Part shown: piece after piece, positions 1-8,901 of the stretch
Position numbering within the stretch: the first letter of the stretch is position 1
Layout: each line of letters begins with the position of its first letter
NCBI RefSeq assembly: GCF_022009635.1
Contig: NZ_CP091716.1
Span: 6,504,501 to 6,568,500, forward strand
Reading direction: 5' to 3'
Source of the DNA: Variovorax paradoxus
GTDB taxonomy: Bacteria; Pseudomonadota; Gammaproteobacteria; Burkholderiales; Burkholderiaceae_C
Length of the DNA stretch: 64,000 nt
Notes under the pieces: generated by a model
Databases searched by the model: none
Told to the model about the DNA's origin: nothing
What the model saw: only the letters and a program-made list of their open reading frames with translations
Program-made: the position numbers and the translations under genes

Positions 1-19
1 ATGCCGGCCCGGCCCTGGC

Positions 20-709
20 TCAGCCCCGGTTCGGCGACGAGTTCACGGGGTAGGTGGTGGCAGGCCCTTCGGCGGGCAACGGGGCCGCGGCCGGTTTCTC
101 GGGCTTTTCTTCCTGGGGCGCATCGGCCTCGTCTTCCGGGCCTTCGAGGAAGCGATCGAGCAGCGCGAAGAAGCGGTCGTAGAAGCGCTCGTCGGTCAGC
201 GTCTGGCTCGCGACCTTGACCATCGCGTCGTCGCTGCCGGCGAACGGCAGCGAGAGCGAGCCGATCGCGCCCACGCCAAGGCTCGCCGAGTTGTTGACCT
301 TCTTGATGCCGTAGCGGTCCTGCAGCGCCGTCGCGAAGGCCACGGTGTTCTTGCTGGCCTTGCCGCCGCCGCGGGTGCTCTCGCGCGCGCAGACCACGCG
401 GAACTCGACCTCCACATGCACCTCTGCCGCCGGCTGGAAGCTCTTGCGGCCGGTCACGAGGTCGGCGTTGGCCGCCGTGATCATGTAGCCCTGGCTCAGC
501 AGTGCGCGGCGCGCGGCCTCGCAGGTCTCGGCCTCGGTCGCCTGGTAGTCGCGGGTGTGGGTGGTGGTCGAGCCGAAGGCCTCGGGCTCGTAGTTGACGC
601 CGCGTGAACCGGTGCTGCCGCAGCCGGCCAACAGGAGAGCGGACGACAGGCCCAGCCAGAGGGCCGGCGCGCGAAGAAAACGGAAGTGATTGGGGTGCAT
701 GAACGGCAT
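20..709 (-). CDS. DUF2242-type outer-membrane lipoprotein
   Basis: A predicted secreted lipoprotein of about 229 residues. The N-terminus has a basic stretch, a hydrophobic core and a lipobox LLAGC with the acceptor cysteine near residue 30 (counting from the ATG chosen here). The mature part is mixed alpha/beta and ends in a Glu/Pro/Ala-rich tail after residue 190. I assign it from memory to the DUF2242 family, whose function is unknown. An ATG three codons downstream is an equally good start, and neither has a clear ribosome site. A further in-frame extension to 799 would bury the signal peptide and was not used. It stands alone, downstream of the kinase gene on the same strand. Confidence 0.75.
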   Translation of the reverse strand: MPFMHPNHFRFLRAPALWLGLSSALLLAGCGSTGSRGVNYEPEAFGSTTTHTRDYQATEAETCEAARRALLSQGYMITAANADLVTGRKSFQPAAEVHVEVEFRVVCARESTRGGGKASKNTVAFATALQDRYGIKKVNNSASLGVGAIGSLSLPFAGSDDAMVKVASQTLTDERFYDRFFALLDRFLEGPEDEADAPQEEKPEKPAAAPLPAEGPATTYPVNSSPNRG

Positions 710-810
710 GGAGCGGCGAATGCTAACCGGCGCCCGTGCCGGCAAGGCTTCGAGCGCGGCGGCGCGCCGGCGTTCCCTGCCCGGCACGAAAGTTTTCACC
801 GCGGGCCCGG

Positions 811-1464
811 TCAGGCCCAGGGCAGCACGTGGTGGGCGCGCACCCGCGTCGCCGCGATCAGCCGGGCATTGGGCGCATCGGTACTGGCGACCCAGGCCCG
901 CGCTTCCTCAGCGCTGCGGCCGAACTGCTGGTGGCGCCGCACCAGCCGCTCTTCACGCAGCGCGTCGTCGATGTCCACGTACCAGACCTCGTCGAGCATC
1001 GCCGCCGCGCCGGCCCAGGGGCCGGCGTCGTGCAGCAGGTAGTTGCCTTCGGTGATGACCAGTTGCGTCGTCGGCAGCACCGCGATGGCGCCAGCCACCG
1101 GCTCCTCGATCTCGCGGCGGAATTCGGGCGCGTAGACGATGTCGCTGTCGGGCCGCTGCTCGCGCAGGCGCTGCAGCAGCGCGACATAGCCTGCGCTGTC
1201 GAAGGTGTCGGGCGCGCCCTTGCGGTCGGCGCGGCCGAGGCGCTGCAGCTCGACGTTGGCGAGGTGGAAGCCGTCCATGGGGACGACCTGGGCGCGGTCG
1301 GCGCCCGCCAGCGCGAGCAACGCCGCCGCGAGCGTGGACTTGCCCGCGCCGGGCGCGCCGACGAGGCCCAGCAGCTTGCGCTGGCCGCTGGACATGAGGG
1401 CCTGCAGGCGGGCGGCGCTGTCCGCAGGAAGTGGAGGGAGTTTCTGCGCGGGGGTGGTGCTCAT
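811..1464 (-). CDS. P-loop nucleoside/nucleotide kinase family protein (uridine kinase/pantothenate kinase-like)
   Basis: A 217-residue ATP-binding kinase. Walker A is GAPGAGKST at residues 36-44, followed by a conserved MDGFHLAN block that in uridine/pantothenate-kinase-like enzymes carries the substrate-binding aspartate. A later ITEGNYLL strand and a WYVDID block match the same fold. Close relatives are usually annotated as nucleoside/nucleotide kinase family proteins or, beside sugar transporters, fructose kinases. No sugar transporter is adjacent here, so the substrate is open. The gene sits about 35 bases downstream of the glutamate dehydrogenase stop on the same strand and could be co-transcribed with it. 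Confidence 0.8.
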   Translation of the reverse strand: MSTTPAQKLPPLPADSAARLQALMSSGQRKLLGLVGAPGAGKSTLAAALLALAGADRAQVVPMDGFHLANVELQRLGRADRKGAPDTFDSAGYVALLQRLREQRPDSDIVYAPEFRREIEEPVAGAIAVLPTTQLVITEGNYLLHDAGPWAGAAAMLDEVWYVDIDDALREERLVRRHQQFGRSAEEARAWVASTDAPNARLIAATRVRAHHVLPWA

Positions 1465-1498
1465 CCCCCGAGCGTAGCGCCGCCGGGCGCAAAAAAGA

Positions 1499-2773
1499 TC
1501 AGGGATACAGACCGCGTTCCTGACGAGCCATCAGGATGCGCTCGCAAGCCACCGCGTACGTCGCGGTGCGCAGCGGGATCTTGTGCTTGTCCGCCGTGTC
1601 CCAGATCTGGTTGAGCGCGTTCATCATGATGCGGTCGAGGCGCACGTTGATCTCGTCCTCGTCCCAGAAGAAGGACGAGAAGTCCTGCACCCATTCGAAG
1701 TAGCTCACGGTCACGCCGCCGGCATTGCAGATCACGTCGGGCACCACCAGCACGCCGCGCTCGGCGAGGATGTCGTCGGCCTGCGGCACGGTGGGGCCGT
1801 TGGCGCCTTCGAGCACCAGCTTGGCGGTGGTCTTCTGCGCGCGCTCGGCGGTGAGCTGGCCTTCGAGGGCGGCCGGGATCAGGATGTCGCAGGGCGTGTT
1901 CCAGAAGTCTTCGTTCGGCACGATGTCGCCGCCGGCCTTGAAGGCGACCACGCCTTCCTTGTTGGCCACGGGGATCAGCTTGGCCAGGTCGAGGCCGTTG
2001 CTGTTGACGATGGTGCCGGTGTGGTCCTGCACCGCCACGACCTTGGCGCCCGCCTCGACGAAGAGCTCGGCCGCGACCGAGCCCACGTTGCCGAAGCCCT
2101 GCACCGCGATGCGCGCGCCGCGCAGGTCCATGCCCAGGCGTCGCGCGGCTTCGCGGCCGGTGACGAACACGCCGCGGCCGGTGGCCTTCACGCGGCCGAG
2201 CGATCCGCCCAGGTGCAGCGGCTTGCCGGTGACGACGCCGGTGGCGGTGCCGCCGACGTTCATCGAGTAGGTGTCCATCATCCACGCCATGATCTGCGCG
2301 TTGGTGTTGACGTCAGGCGCGGGAATGTCGGTGTGCGGGCCGATGATGATGCCGATCTCACTGGTGTAGCGGCGAGTGACCTTCTCCAACTCCTGCAGCG
2401 ACAGCTTCTTGGGGTCGACGCGGATGCCGCCCTTGGCACCGCCGTACGGCAGGTTGACGGCGGCGGTCTTGATGGTCATCCAGGCCGACAGGGCCATCAC
2501 TTCTTCGAGCGTGACGTCGGGGTGGAAGCGCACGCCGCCCTTGCCCGGGCCGCGGCTCATGTTGTGCTGCACGCGATAGCCCTCGAAGTGGGCGATGGTG
2601 CCGTCGTCCATTTCGATCGGCACGTCGACGATGAGCGCGCGCTTGGGGCGCTTGAGGGTTTCGACCCAGCGGGCCAGCGGGCCGAGGTACGGCACGACGC
2701 GGTCGACCTGCGAAAGATAGGTGCCCCACGGGCTGTTGGCGGTCGGGCTGACGAAGGAGAGTTTTTCGCTCAT
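1499..2773 (-). CDS. gdhA: Glutamate dehydrogenase (Glu/Leu/Phe/Val dehydrogenase family)
   Basis: A cytosolic enzyme interconverting glutamate with 2-oxoglutarate and ammonia using NAD(P). At 424 residues it has the usual hexameric GDH length. Visible motifs are GPGKGG (K78), MTIK (K102), the catalytic-lysine block PYGGAKGG (K114), PAPDVNT (D154), TGKP near 182-185 and the Rossmann fingerprint GFGNVGS at 226-232. The start at 2773 has an AAGGGA ribosome site about 7 bases upstream; the longer frame to 2866 lacks these features. An Lrp/AsnC regulator lies 750 bases away on the other strand and might control it, but that is only suggested by position. Confidence 0.93.
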   Translation of the reverse strand: MSEKLSFVSPTANSPWGTYLSQVDRVVPYLGPLARWVETLKRPKRALIVDVPIEMDDGTIAHFEGYRVQHNMSRGPGKGGVRFHPDVTLEEVMALSAWMTIKTAAVNLPYGGAKGGIRVDPKKLSLQELEKVTRRYTSEIGIIIGPHTDIPAPDVNTNAQIMAWMMDTYSMNVGGTATGVVTGKPLHLGGSLGRVKATGRGVFVTGREAARRLGMDLRGARIAVQGFGNVGSVAAELFVEAGAKVVAVQDHTGTIVNSNGLDLAKLIPVANKEGVVAFKAGGDIVPNEDFWNTPCDILIPAALEGQLTAERAQKTTAKLVLEGANGPTVPQADDILAERGVLVVPDVICNAGGVTVSYFEWVQDFSSFFWDEDEINVRLDRIMMNALNQIWDTADKHKIPLRTATYAVACERILMARQERGLYP

Positions 2774-3004
2774 GAGAGATCCCTTGGTTGAACGGGTGCC
2801 CGCAACGATAGACCTGTGCCGCGCGTTGCGCCATGGCTTATGCGCGCCGCGCTGGCGGTTATGCAAGAGACGTTAGGCCGCCTCGCGCGAGGGCGCGGGC
2901 GTACATGACAAAACCGTCATCGACGGGTTATCGATCCGGCGGATGCGCTTCGTAGAGTTGACCTCGCTGATCAACACGCAAGCAACCACTTCAAGGAGTT
3001 ACGA

Positions 3005-3427
3005 ATGAAGAAGCCATCGTCCACCGCCCGCCTGCTGGCCACCACCGCCGTTGCCGCCCTGCTGGGCGCCGCCGCCGCACCCAGCTTTGCCGGCAACTAC
3101 GCCGAGGGCGATCCGCGTCCGGTGCCGCTGGCCTCTTCCACCACCCGCGCCGCGGTGACCGCCGACGCGCAGCAATGGCTGAAGGCCGCGCCGACGCAGG
3201 GCTACACCGACGCCATCGCGCAGGCACCCGCCGCGGTCTCGACGAACACGCGCGCCGCCGTGGCGGCCGACACGCGCCTGTGGCTGCAGTCGGGCCTGGC
3301 GGCCAAGCAGAACGGCGAGGCCGGGGCCGATGCCGCGCAGCCGGGCTACCGCCAGGCCGCCGCCGACTACAGCAGCCGCAAGGCGGCGGCGCAGGCCCAG
3401 GCGCAGCCGGGCACCACGCTGCGCTGA
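3005..3427 (+). CDS. Small secreted protein with two AAV-AD-W repeats, function unknown
   Basis: A 140-residue protein with a clear Sec signal peptide (KK start, Ala/Leu core, cleavage expected near residue 29 after SFA). The mature part contains two imperfect repeats: TRAAVTADAQQWL near residues 47-59 and TRAAVAADTRLWL near 82-94. It ends in an Ala/Gln-rich stretch. An AAGGAG ribosome site lies just before the ATG. It resembles the short exported DUF4148-like proteins common in Burkholderiales, but I cannot assign a family with confidence. No operon partner is seen. The periplasm or cell surface is the likely location. Confidence 0.75.
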   Translation: MKKPSSTARLLATTAVAALLGAAAAPSFAGNYAEGDPRPVPLASSTTRAAVTADAQQWLKAAPTQGYTDAIAQAPAAVSTNTRAAVAADTRLWLQSGLAAKQNGEAGADAAQPGYRQAAADYSSRKAAAQAQAQPGTTLR

Positions 3428-3523
3428 TCCGGACAAGGGTAGGCATTGGGTAGGCCAAGGACATTTCCTTGGATCTATCTCCTATAGCCGGCTCTCACAG
3501 GCCGCATCTTTCGCGAGAAATCG

Positions 3524-4015
3524 ATGCGGGAGCCGGATAATCCTCCGATGCTCGACCTTGACCGCATCGATCTGCGCCTGCTGAAGATCCTCCAGGAAGA
3601 CGGCCGCATCACCAACCTCAAGCTGGCGGAGGCGGTGGCGCTGTCGCCCACCGCGGTGCTGGCGCGCGTGCAGCGGCTCACGCGCGACGGCTTCATCCTC
3701 GGCTACGAGGCGCGGCTCGATCCGCACAAGCTGGGCCGGGGCTTCACGGTGTTCGTCGAAGTGCTGCTCGACCGCACCACGGCCAACGTGTTCGAGCAGT
3801 TCAAGGCGGCGGTTCAGGTGCGCGACGAGATCATGGAATGCCACATGGTCGCGGGCGGCTTCGACTACCTGCTCAAGACCCGCATGGCCGACATGGCCGC
3901 CTACCGCGACTTCGCCGGCACCGTCCTCTGGCAGCTGCCCGGCGTGCGGGAGACGCGAACCTACGCCGTGATGGAAGAAGTGAAGAGCAGCGCGCGGCTG
4001 CCGCTGGGGCTGTAA
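3524..4015 (+). CDS. Lrp/AsnC family transcriptional regulator
   Basis: A 163-residue DNA-binding regulator. The N-terminal helix-turn-helix covers LDRIDLRLLKILQEDGRI through SPTAVLARVQRL, and the C-terminal RAM/AsnC ligand domain starts around ARLDPHKLGRGF and includes the AGGFDYLL turn. Family members bind an amino acid and switch amino-acid metabolism genes on or off. The ATG at 3548 (MLDLDRID) is also a plausible start. The nearest metabolic gene that fits is glutamate dehydrogenase at 1499-2773, with one unrelated gene between, so the target is unproven. Confidence 0.88.
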   Translation: MREPDNPPMLDLDRIDLRLLKILQEDGRITNLKLAEAVALSPTAVLARVQRLTRDGFILGYEARLDPHKLGRGFTVFVEVLLDRTTANVFEQFKAAVQVRDEIMECHMVAGGFDYLLKTRMADMAAYRDFAGTVLWQLPGVRETRTYAVMEEVKSSARLPLGL

Positions 4016-4047
4016 CAACGGGCGAAAGTTGTATGCGACAATAAAAT

Positions 4048-4059
4048 ATTGTCGACAAT
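4048..4059. promoter_or_regulatory. Palindromic operator ATTGTCGACAAT before the GntR gene
   Basis: A perfect 12-base palindrome ATTG-TCGA-CAAT. It overlaps a second inverted repeat, GACAAT-N5-ATTGTC, at 4037-4053, and abuts a TAAAAT -10-like hexamer at 4042-4047. ATTG-N4-CAAT sites are typical of FCD-subfamily GntR repressors. The site lies about 50 bases before the GntR start at 4107, which fits autoregulation. A sister site occurs at 4966-4977 before the downstream operon. Confidence 0.7.
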
Positions 4060-4106
4060 TCGGCAGGAATCCCGACGATGCCTGTCGCGCCAGAGAAGCA
4101 GCCCCC

Positions 4107-4793
4107 ATGGAAAACGAGCCCGGAAAAACGCTGTCCCAGACGATTTCGGACCGCCTTGCAGAAGAAATCGTGCTTCACCGCTTCCAGCCCGGCGAGCGGC
4201 TGGACGAACAATCGATCGCCACGCGCTTCGGCGTCTCGCGCAGCCCCGTACGCGATGCGCTGCGCCAGTTGGCGTCGACCCGGCTGGTCGAGCACCTGCC
4301 GCGGCGCGGCTTCTCGGTCGCGGCCATGGCACCGGCCGACCTGGACGGCCTGTTCGAGGCTTCCGGCGAGATCGAGGCGCTGTGCGCCAAGCTGTGCGCG
4401 TTGCGCGCCGCGCCCTCGGAGCGCAAGCGCATCGAGTTCGTCCACCAGCAGGCCGCCAAGGCCGCCGCCGGCGGCGACGCCAAGGCCTACGCCGAGCTGA
4501 ACGAGGAATTCCACGCGCTCATCTACGCCGGCGCCCGCAACAAGACGCTGCAGGACCTCGCGCTCGGCCTGCGCCAGCGCCTGGCACCGTTCCGCTCGCG
4601 CGGCTTCTTCGTGGCGGAAAACCGCCTGCAACATTCGCACGTGGAACACGAGGCGCTGGTCGCCGCCCTGCTCGCCCATGACGGCGACGCCGCCGCCGCG
4701 GCCATGCACAGCCACGCGGCAAACTCGGCCATGAACGTGCTGCAGCACTTCGGCAACGGCGGCCGAAGCACGCCCTCCGGCGCAGCCGCCTGA
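4107..4793 (+). CDS. GntR family transcriptional regulator, FCD subfamily
   Basis: A 228-residue repressor-type regulator. The N-terminal winged helix is recognisable from SQTISDRLAEEIV through GERLDEQSIATRFGVSRSPVRDALRQL. The C-terminal all-helical FCD domain has acidic and histidine residues (EEFHALIY, HVEHEALVAAL, HSH) of the kind that hold a metal and an organic-acid effector. The start at 4107 is chosen because the fold begins there; the longer frame from 4029 runs through the operator. It most likely controls the operon beginning at 5043, since both promoters carry an ATTG-N4-CAAT palindrome. Confidence 0.88.
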   Translation: MENEPGKTLSQTISDRLAEEIVLHRFQPGERLDEQSIATRFGVSRSPVRDALRQLASTRLVEHLPRRGFSVAAMAPADLDGLFEASGEIEALCAKLCALRAAPSERKRIEFVHQQAAKAAAGGDAKAYAELNEEFHALIYAGARNKTLQDLALGLRQRLAPFRSRGFFVAENRLQHSHVEHEALVAALLAHDGDAAAAAMHSHAANSAMNVLQHFGNGGRSTPSGAAA

Positions 4794-4937
4794 CATCTGC
4801 CGGCGCATGCCCGGCTCCCTCGCACACGCGCACGCGCCCCTCGGGCGCCCTGTCCTCCCTTTCTTCATCGCCGGCTTGCCCGGCGATGCGTCCTTGCGCC
4901 CTCGCCGCACCCGCTTTGCCCCTTCCACCACAAATTC

Positions 4938-4979
4938 TTGACCTCTTTGAACACGAGAACATAAAATTGCACACAATTT
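4938..4979 (+). promoter_or_regulatory. Promoter with overlapping ATTG-N4-CAAT operator for the FAH/ABC operon
   Basis: A TTGACC -35 box at 4938-4943 and TAAAAT -10 box at 4962-4967 are separated by 18 bases. The inverted repeat AAATTG-CACA-CAATTT at 4964-4979 overlaps the -10 box, so a bound repressor would block RNA polymerase. Its core ATTGCACACAAT matches the ATTG-N4-CAAT form of the site before the GntR gene. The surrounding 249-base gap holds no gene and is conspicuously AT-rich compared with the flanks. No transcript start has been shown. Confidence 0.6.
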
Positions 4980-5042
4980 GCAGATACTGAATGCAAAATA
5001 CAGTTCACGGATTTCGTTCAATCAAAAAATAGGAGTCATCGA

Positions 5043-5981
5043 ATGTCCTGGATCGCACTTGCCACCTACCGCCGCGCCGACCGGCTCGCCCCCTCCCTGG
5101 TGATCGACAGCCAGCTCTACGACCTGGAGGCCGCGTTGGCCGCGGGCTTGCCGCCTGCATCGCCGGACTGGCTTTCGGGCGGCGTGGAAGCCATGCTCCG
5201 GGACTGGAGCACCGCCCAGGGCTGGCTGCGCGACGCCACGCCGGTGGCCGCGTCGCTCGCGGCGTCCGGCGCGATTCGGCCGGTGCAAGGCGGCGCCTCG
5301 GCCGTGGCCGCGCCCTACGTGCCCAACCGCATCTTCTGCGCGGCCTCCAACTACGCCTCGCACGCCAACGAAATGGGCACGGTGCTGGCGGCCAAGTCGC
5401 AGAGCAAGCCCTACATGTTCCTGAAGCTGTCAAACACCGTCATCGGCGACGGCGAGACCATCCAGATGCCGCCCGAGACCAGCAAGCTCGACTGGGAAGT
5501 CGAACTGGCCGCGGTCATCGGCAAGCGCTGCCGCCGCGTGTCCGTGGAAGACGCGCTCGACGCGGTGGCCTGCTACACCATCGTCAACGACATCTCGGCG
5601 CGCGACCTCAACATCCGCGGCGACTACCCGTTCAAGCACGACTGGTTCCAGGGCAAGTGCCACGACACCTTCGCGCCCATCGGCCCCTGGCTGGTGCCGG
5701 CATGGCAGATCCCCGATCCGCAGGCGGTGAACATGCGCCTGGACGTCAACGGCGAGCCGATGCAGCAGGACAGCACCGCCAACATGATCTGGACCGTGCG
5801 CGAGCAGATCGCCTACCTGTCGACCATCGTCACGCTCGAACCTGGCGACGTGATCGCCACCGGCACGCCCACGGGCGTGGGCATGGGCCGCGGCGTCTAC
5901 CTGAATGCGGGCGACAAGCTGGTCGCGAGCATCGAAGGCATCGGCCGGCTGTCCAACCAGGTGCAGGCAGAGCGCGTCTGA
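5043..5981 (+). CDS. Fumarylacetoacetate hydrolase (FAH) family protein
   Basis: First gene of the GntR-controlled operon, 312 residues. FAH-superfamily enzymes hydrolyse, decarboxylate or tautomerise beta-diketo acids arising from ring cleavage. The metal-binding pattern is visible as DWEVELAAVIGK (E152, E154) and VNDISARD (D183), with the FQGKCHDTFAPIGPW block and a GDVIATGTPTGVG turn near the C-terminus. An AGGAG site precedes the ATG. The first 90 residues are the usual variable N-terminal domain. The gene is followed by a transporter and two VOC proteins, which suggests catabolism of an imported ring compound, but the substrate cannot be read from sequence. Confidence 0.88.
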   Translation: MSWIALATYRRADRLAPSLVIDSQLYDLEAALAAGLPPASPDWLSGGVEAMLRDWSTAQGWLRDATPVAASLAASGAIRPVQGGASAVAAPYVPNRIFCAASNYASHANEMGTVLAAKSQSKPYMFLKLSNTVIGDGETIQMPPETSKLDWEVELAAVIGKRCRRVSVEDALDAVACYTIVNDISARDLNIRGDYPFKHDWFQGKCHDTFAPIGPWLVPAWQIPDPQAVNMRLDVNGEPMQQDSTANMIWTVREQIAYLSTIVTLEPGDVIATGTPTGVGMGRGVYLNAGDKLVASIEGIGRLSNQVQAERV

Positions 5982-6052
5982 GCGCAGGCACCGGAGCCGG
6001 GACCACCCGGCCCGTGCCTTGAGAGACAACGACAACAACGTATGGAGACAAC

Positions 6053-7072
6053 ATGCATTCACCTCGCAGAGGATTCGCCGCCGCTTTCGCGCGCGCCCTG
6101 ACGGGCATTGCCGCGGCGGCGCTGTTCGGCGCCGCGGGCCCCGCCGCCGCGCAGGAAAAGATCACCTACAACATGGCCTGGCTGCCGCAGGGCAGCTCGG
6201 TGGGCGTGATCGTCGCGAAGGAGCAGGGCTTCTTCCGCGAACTGGGCCTGGACGCCACCATCGTGCGCGGCTACGGCGGCAACCGCACGGCCAACGAGCT
6301 CGACCAAGGGCAGTTCGAGTTCGGCTACGTCGACCCGATCAGCCTCGTGCTCAACCGCGCCAACGGCGGAAAGATCCGCATGGTCGGCGCGCTCAACACG
6401 CGCTGGCCGGCCGGCATCTGCTTCGACACCAAACGCCACCAGCCGAAGACGCCGGCCGACATGAAAGGGCTGGTGCTCGGCGGCGGCTCGGCATCGCCGG
6501 TGCACAACGTGGTGCCGGCCTGGCTCGAGCAGAACGGCCAGCCCAAGGACAGCATCCGGCTGCTGCGCATGGACCCGGCGGTGGTCGACGCCTCGCTCAT
6601 CGAAGGCCGCATCGACCTGGCCGAATGCTGGCGCGCGAGCAACCGCGCCGTCACGCAGAAGCAGGCCAACGCCGCCGGCGTGAAGCTCGGCTGGATCGAA
6701 TACAGCGACTTCGGCCTCGACGCCTACGGCAGCGGCTTCGCCACCAGCGAGGACGTGATCGGCAAGCGGCCCGACGTGGTGAAGAAGTTCCTGCGCGCGT
6801 CGTACCGCGGTTATGCCTACGCGCTCGCCAACCCTGAAAAAGCGGCCGACCTCATGGTCAAGGCCTTCCCCACCACCGACCGCGCCGTGGCACTGGCCCA
6901 GATCAGGGACATGGCCGACCTGCTGGTCGATCCGCAGGCCAAGGCCAACGGCATGGGCTACCTGCGCGAAGACCGCATGCGCAACACCGTGCAGTTCGTC
7001 GACAAGGCCTTCGGCCTGAACGGCAAGGTGAAGCCGCAGGACACCTACACCAACGAAATGCTGACGCCATGA
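6053..7072 (+). CDS. ABC transporter substrate-binding protein (NMT1/THI5-like, SsuA/TauA type)
   Basis: A 339-residue periplasmic binding protein with a signal peptide ending near residue 34 (cleavage around AAAQEK). The mature part begins with the NMT1/SsuA signature: a WLPQGSSVGVIVAKEQGFF block, then the family's GNRTANELDQGQFEFGYVD motif. These proteins deliver sulfonates, nitrate, taurine, pyrimidine precursors or aromatic acids to an inner-membrane permease. The cognate permease (7686) and ATPase (8898) are in the same operon, each preceded by a VOC gene. The stop overlaps a possible ATG of the next gene. Confidence 0.88.
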   Translation: MHSPRRGFAAAFARALTGIAAAALFGAAGPAAAQEKITYNMAWLPQGSSVGVIVAKEQGFFRELGLDATIVRGYGGNRTANELDQGQFEFGYVDPISLVLNRANGGKIRMVGALNTRWPAGICFDTKRHQPKTPADMKGLVLGGGSASPVHNVVPAWLEQNGQPKDSIRLLRMDPAVVDASLIEGRIDLAECWRASNRAVTQKQANAAGVKLGWIEYSDFGLDAYGSGFATSEDVIGKRPDVVKKFLRASYRGYAYALANPEKAADLMVKAFPTTDRAVALAQIRDMADLLVDPQAKANGMGYLREDRMRNTVQFVDKAFGLNGKVKPQDTYTNEMLTP

Positions 7073-7089
7073 ACATGAAGGAATCCGCG

Positions 7090-7620
7090 ATGGCCCGACG
7101 CCCCCGCCCCCAACGCCTCGGCCACGTCGTGCTCAACGTGCGCGACCTGCAGGCCTCGGTGCGCTTCTACACGGAGATCGTCGGCCTCGAGGTGTCCGAC
7201 CACATCGAGGACCAGATGGCGTTCCTGCGCTGCGGCCACGACCATCACGACCTCGCGCTCGCGCAGATCCCGCCGGGCGATCCGCAGCACGGCGCCACCT
7301 ACACGCCGGGCCGCCCCGGGCTGGAGCACTTCTCCTACCAGCTCGGCTCGCTCGCCGAGATCGAGGAGGCCGCGCGCTACCTGCAGGAAAAAGGCGTGGA
7401 CATCGTGCGCGGCATCGGCAAGCACGGCCCCGGCGAAAACCTGTTCCTGGTGTTCAAGGACCCCGACGGCAACTACTGCGAGTTCTACGCCGAGATGGTG
7501 CAGGTCACGCCCGAAGAGCCCTACACGCCGCGCGTGTGGAAGAACGACCTGGCGGCCTTCGACCAGTGGCACTTCGACAAGTTCGTGGTGCCGCCGCCCG
7601 ACTGGGGCCCCAGGCGCTGA
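7090..7620 (+). CDS. VOC family protein, extradiol-dioxygenase-like
   Basis: A 176-residue vicinal-oxygen-chelate protein. The two beta-alpha-beta-beta-beta modules each start in the usual way (LGHVVLNVRDLQASVRFY and LEHFSYQLGS). The metal ligands of a 2-His-1-Glu site are in place at H12, H80 and E131 (NYCEFYAE), so a catalytic dioxygenase, glyoxalase or isomerase role is possible. The start at 7090 has AAGGAA 6 bases upstream. An earlier ATG at 7069 overlaps the previous stop and would add seven residues. It lies between the binding protein and the permease of one ABC importer, an unusual position for an enzyme. Confidence 0.82.
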   Translation: MARRPRPQRLGHVVLNVRDLQASVRFYTEIVGLEVSDHIEDQMAFLRCGHDHHDLALAQIPPGDPQHGATYTPGRPGLEHFSYQLGSLAEIEEAARYLQEKGVDIVRGIGKHGPGENLFLVFKDPDGNYCEFYAEMVQVTPEEPYTPRVWKNDLAAFDQWHFDKFVVPPPDWGPRR

Positions 7621-7685
7621 GCGCCGCGCGGCAACACAAGAAAAGAAGACGACGACAAGAAAACAGAGATCCGGAGACAAGACAA

Positions 7686-8453
7686 ATGAACCAACCCGTG
7701 CCGCGTTCCGAAGCTTGGCGGCGCTTCATCGACCCCGCGCTGCTCTTCATCGTGCTGGCCGTACTTTGGGAGAAGTCGGTCGACGTGTTCGGCATCAAGC
7801 GCTACCTGCTGCCGCCGCTGTCGCAGGTGCTCGACAGCCTGTGGAGCAACCGCATGGCGCTGCTCGCGCAGTCGTGGGTCACGACGCAGGAAGTGCTGGC
7901 CGGCTTCGCGCTGGCCGCGATCGGCGGCGTGCTGCTGGGGCTGGCCATCCACGCGGTGCCGGTGGTGCGGCGCATGCTGTATCCGCTGATCGTCGTGTTC
8001 CAGGGCCTGCCCAAGATCGCGCTGGCGCCATTGATGGTGATCTGGTTCGGCTACGGCGACACCTCCAAGATCCTGATGGCCTTCCTGTTCGCCTTCTTCC
8101 CGGTGGTGATCGCCACCATGGGCGGGCTGGCCGGCACGCCGGCGCATCTGGTCGAGCACTTCCGCGCCATCCGCGCGCCGGCGTGGACCACGTTCCGCCG
8201 CCTGTACGTGCCCTCGGCGCTGCCGTCGATCATGGACGGCTGCAAGTCGGCGATGCCGCTGGCCGTCATCGGCGCCATCGTGGGCGAGTTCGTGGGCTCG
8301 GAGCGCGGGCTCGGCCATCTCATCCTCGAGGCCAACGCCAATGCGCGCACCGACTACCTGTTCGCGGCGCTGGTGGTGATCTCCGCCGTTGCCGGGCTGC
8401 TCTACGTGCTGGTCGAGCTGGCCGCCAAGCGCGTCTGGTGGCGCGGGCTCTGA
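7686..8453 (+). CDS. ABC transporter permease (SsuC/TauC type)
   Basis: A 255-residue inner-membrane permease with about six hydrophobic segments and the cytoplasmic EAA loop (EHFRAIRAPAWTTFRRLYVP) that contacts the ATPase. The length and LPKIALAPLMVIWFG motif are typical of the nitrate/sulfonate/taurine permease family. The ATG at 7686 starts the protein shortly before the first membrane segment (LLFIVLAVLWE); the longer frame from 7536 runs through the preceding gene. It works with the binding protein at 6053 and ATPase at 8898. Confidence 0.88.
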   Translation: MNQPVPRSEAWRRFIDPALLFIVLAVLWEKSVDVFGIKRYLLPPLSQVLDSLWSNRMALLAQSWVTTQEVLAGFALAAIGGVLLGLAIHAVPVVRRMLYPLIVVFQGLPKIALAPLMVIWFGYGDTSKILMAFLFAFFPVVIATMGGLAGTPAHLVEHFRAIRAPAWTTFRRLYVPSALPSIMDGCKSAMPLAVIGAIVGEFVGSERGLGHLILEANANARTDYLFAALVVISAVAGLLYVLVELAAKRVWWRGL

Positions 8454-8499
8454 ACCTTCTCTTTTTCTCTTTCTTATTTCAACTCCAGGAGACATTCCC

Positions 8500-8901
8500 A
8501 TGGCCAAACTACGCCACATCGCCGTCGCGGTTCCCGATCCGCACAAGGCCGCCAAGTTCTACAGCGAGGTCTTCGGGCTCACCATCGTCGAGCCCACGCA
8601 CTCGCCCATCGCCGACGGCGTGTACCTCTCGGACGGCACCATCTGCCTGGCGCTGCTGAACTACAAGACCGACGAAGCGGCAGGCCTGGAGCGCGGCAAG
8701 GACTGGATCGGCACGCACCACTTCGGCTTCTGGTGCGACGACCTCGACGCGCAGCGCAAGACCATCGAGGACAACGGAGGCACCTTCTTCATGGACCTGC
8801 CGCACGACAAGAAAAGCCTCTACTACGAGATGAAGTTCCGCGACCTCGACGGCGTGGTCTTCGACATCTCCGAAGGCGGATGGGTCGGAGCGAAGAAGTG
8901 A
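8500..8901 (+). CDS. VOC family protein (second)
   Basis: A 133-residue single-domain VOC protein, different from the one at 7090. It begins LRHIAVAVPDPHKAAKFY, with H6 and H74 as likely metal ligands and an acidic residue in the YYEMKFRDLDGVVFDI region completing the site. Glyoxalase, epimerase and dioxygenase roles are all possible. A CAGGAGA ribosome site lies just before the ATG at 8500. Its stop overlaps a GTG start of the ATPase gene, so the two are translationally coupled. Confidence 0.82.
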   Translation: MAKLRHIAVAVPDPHKAAKFYSEVFGLTIVEPTHSPIADGVYLSDGTICLALLNYKTDEAAGLERGKDWIGTHHFGFWCDDLDAQRKTIEDNGGTFFMDLPHDKKSLYYEMKFRDLDGVVFDISEGGWVGAKK

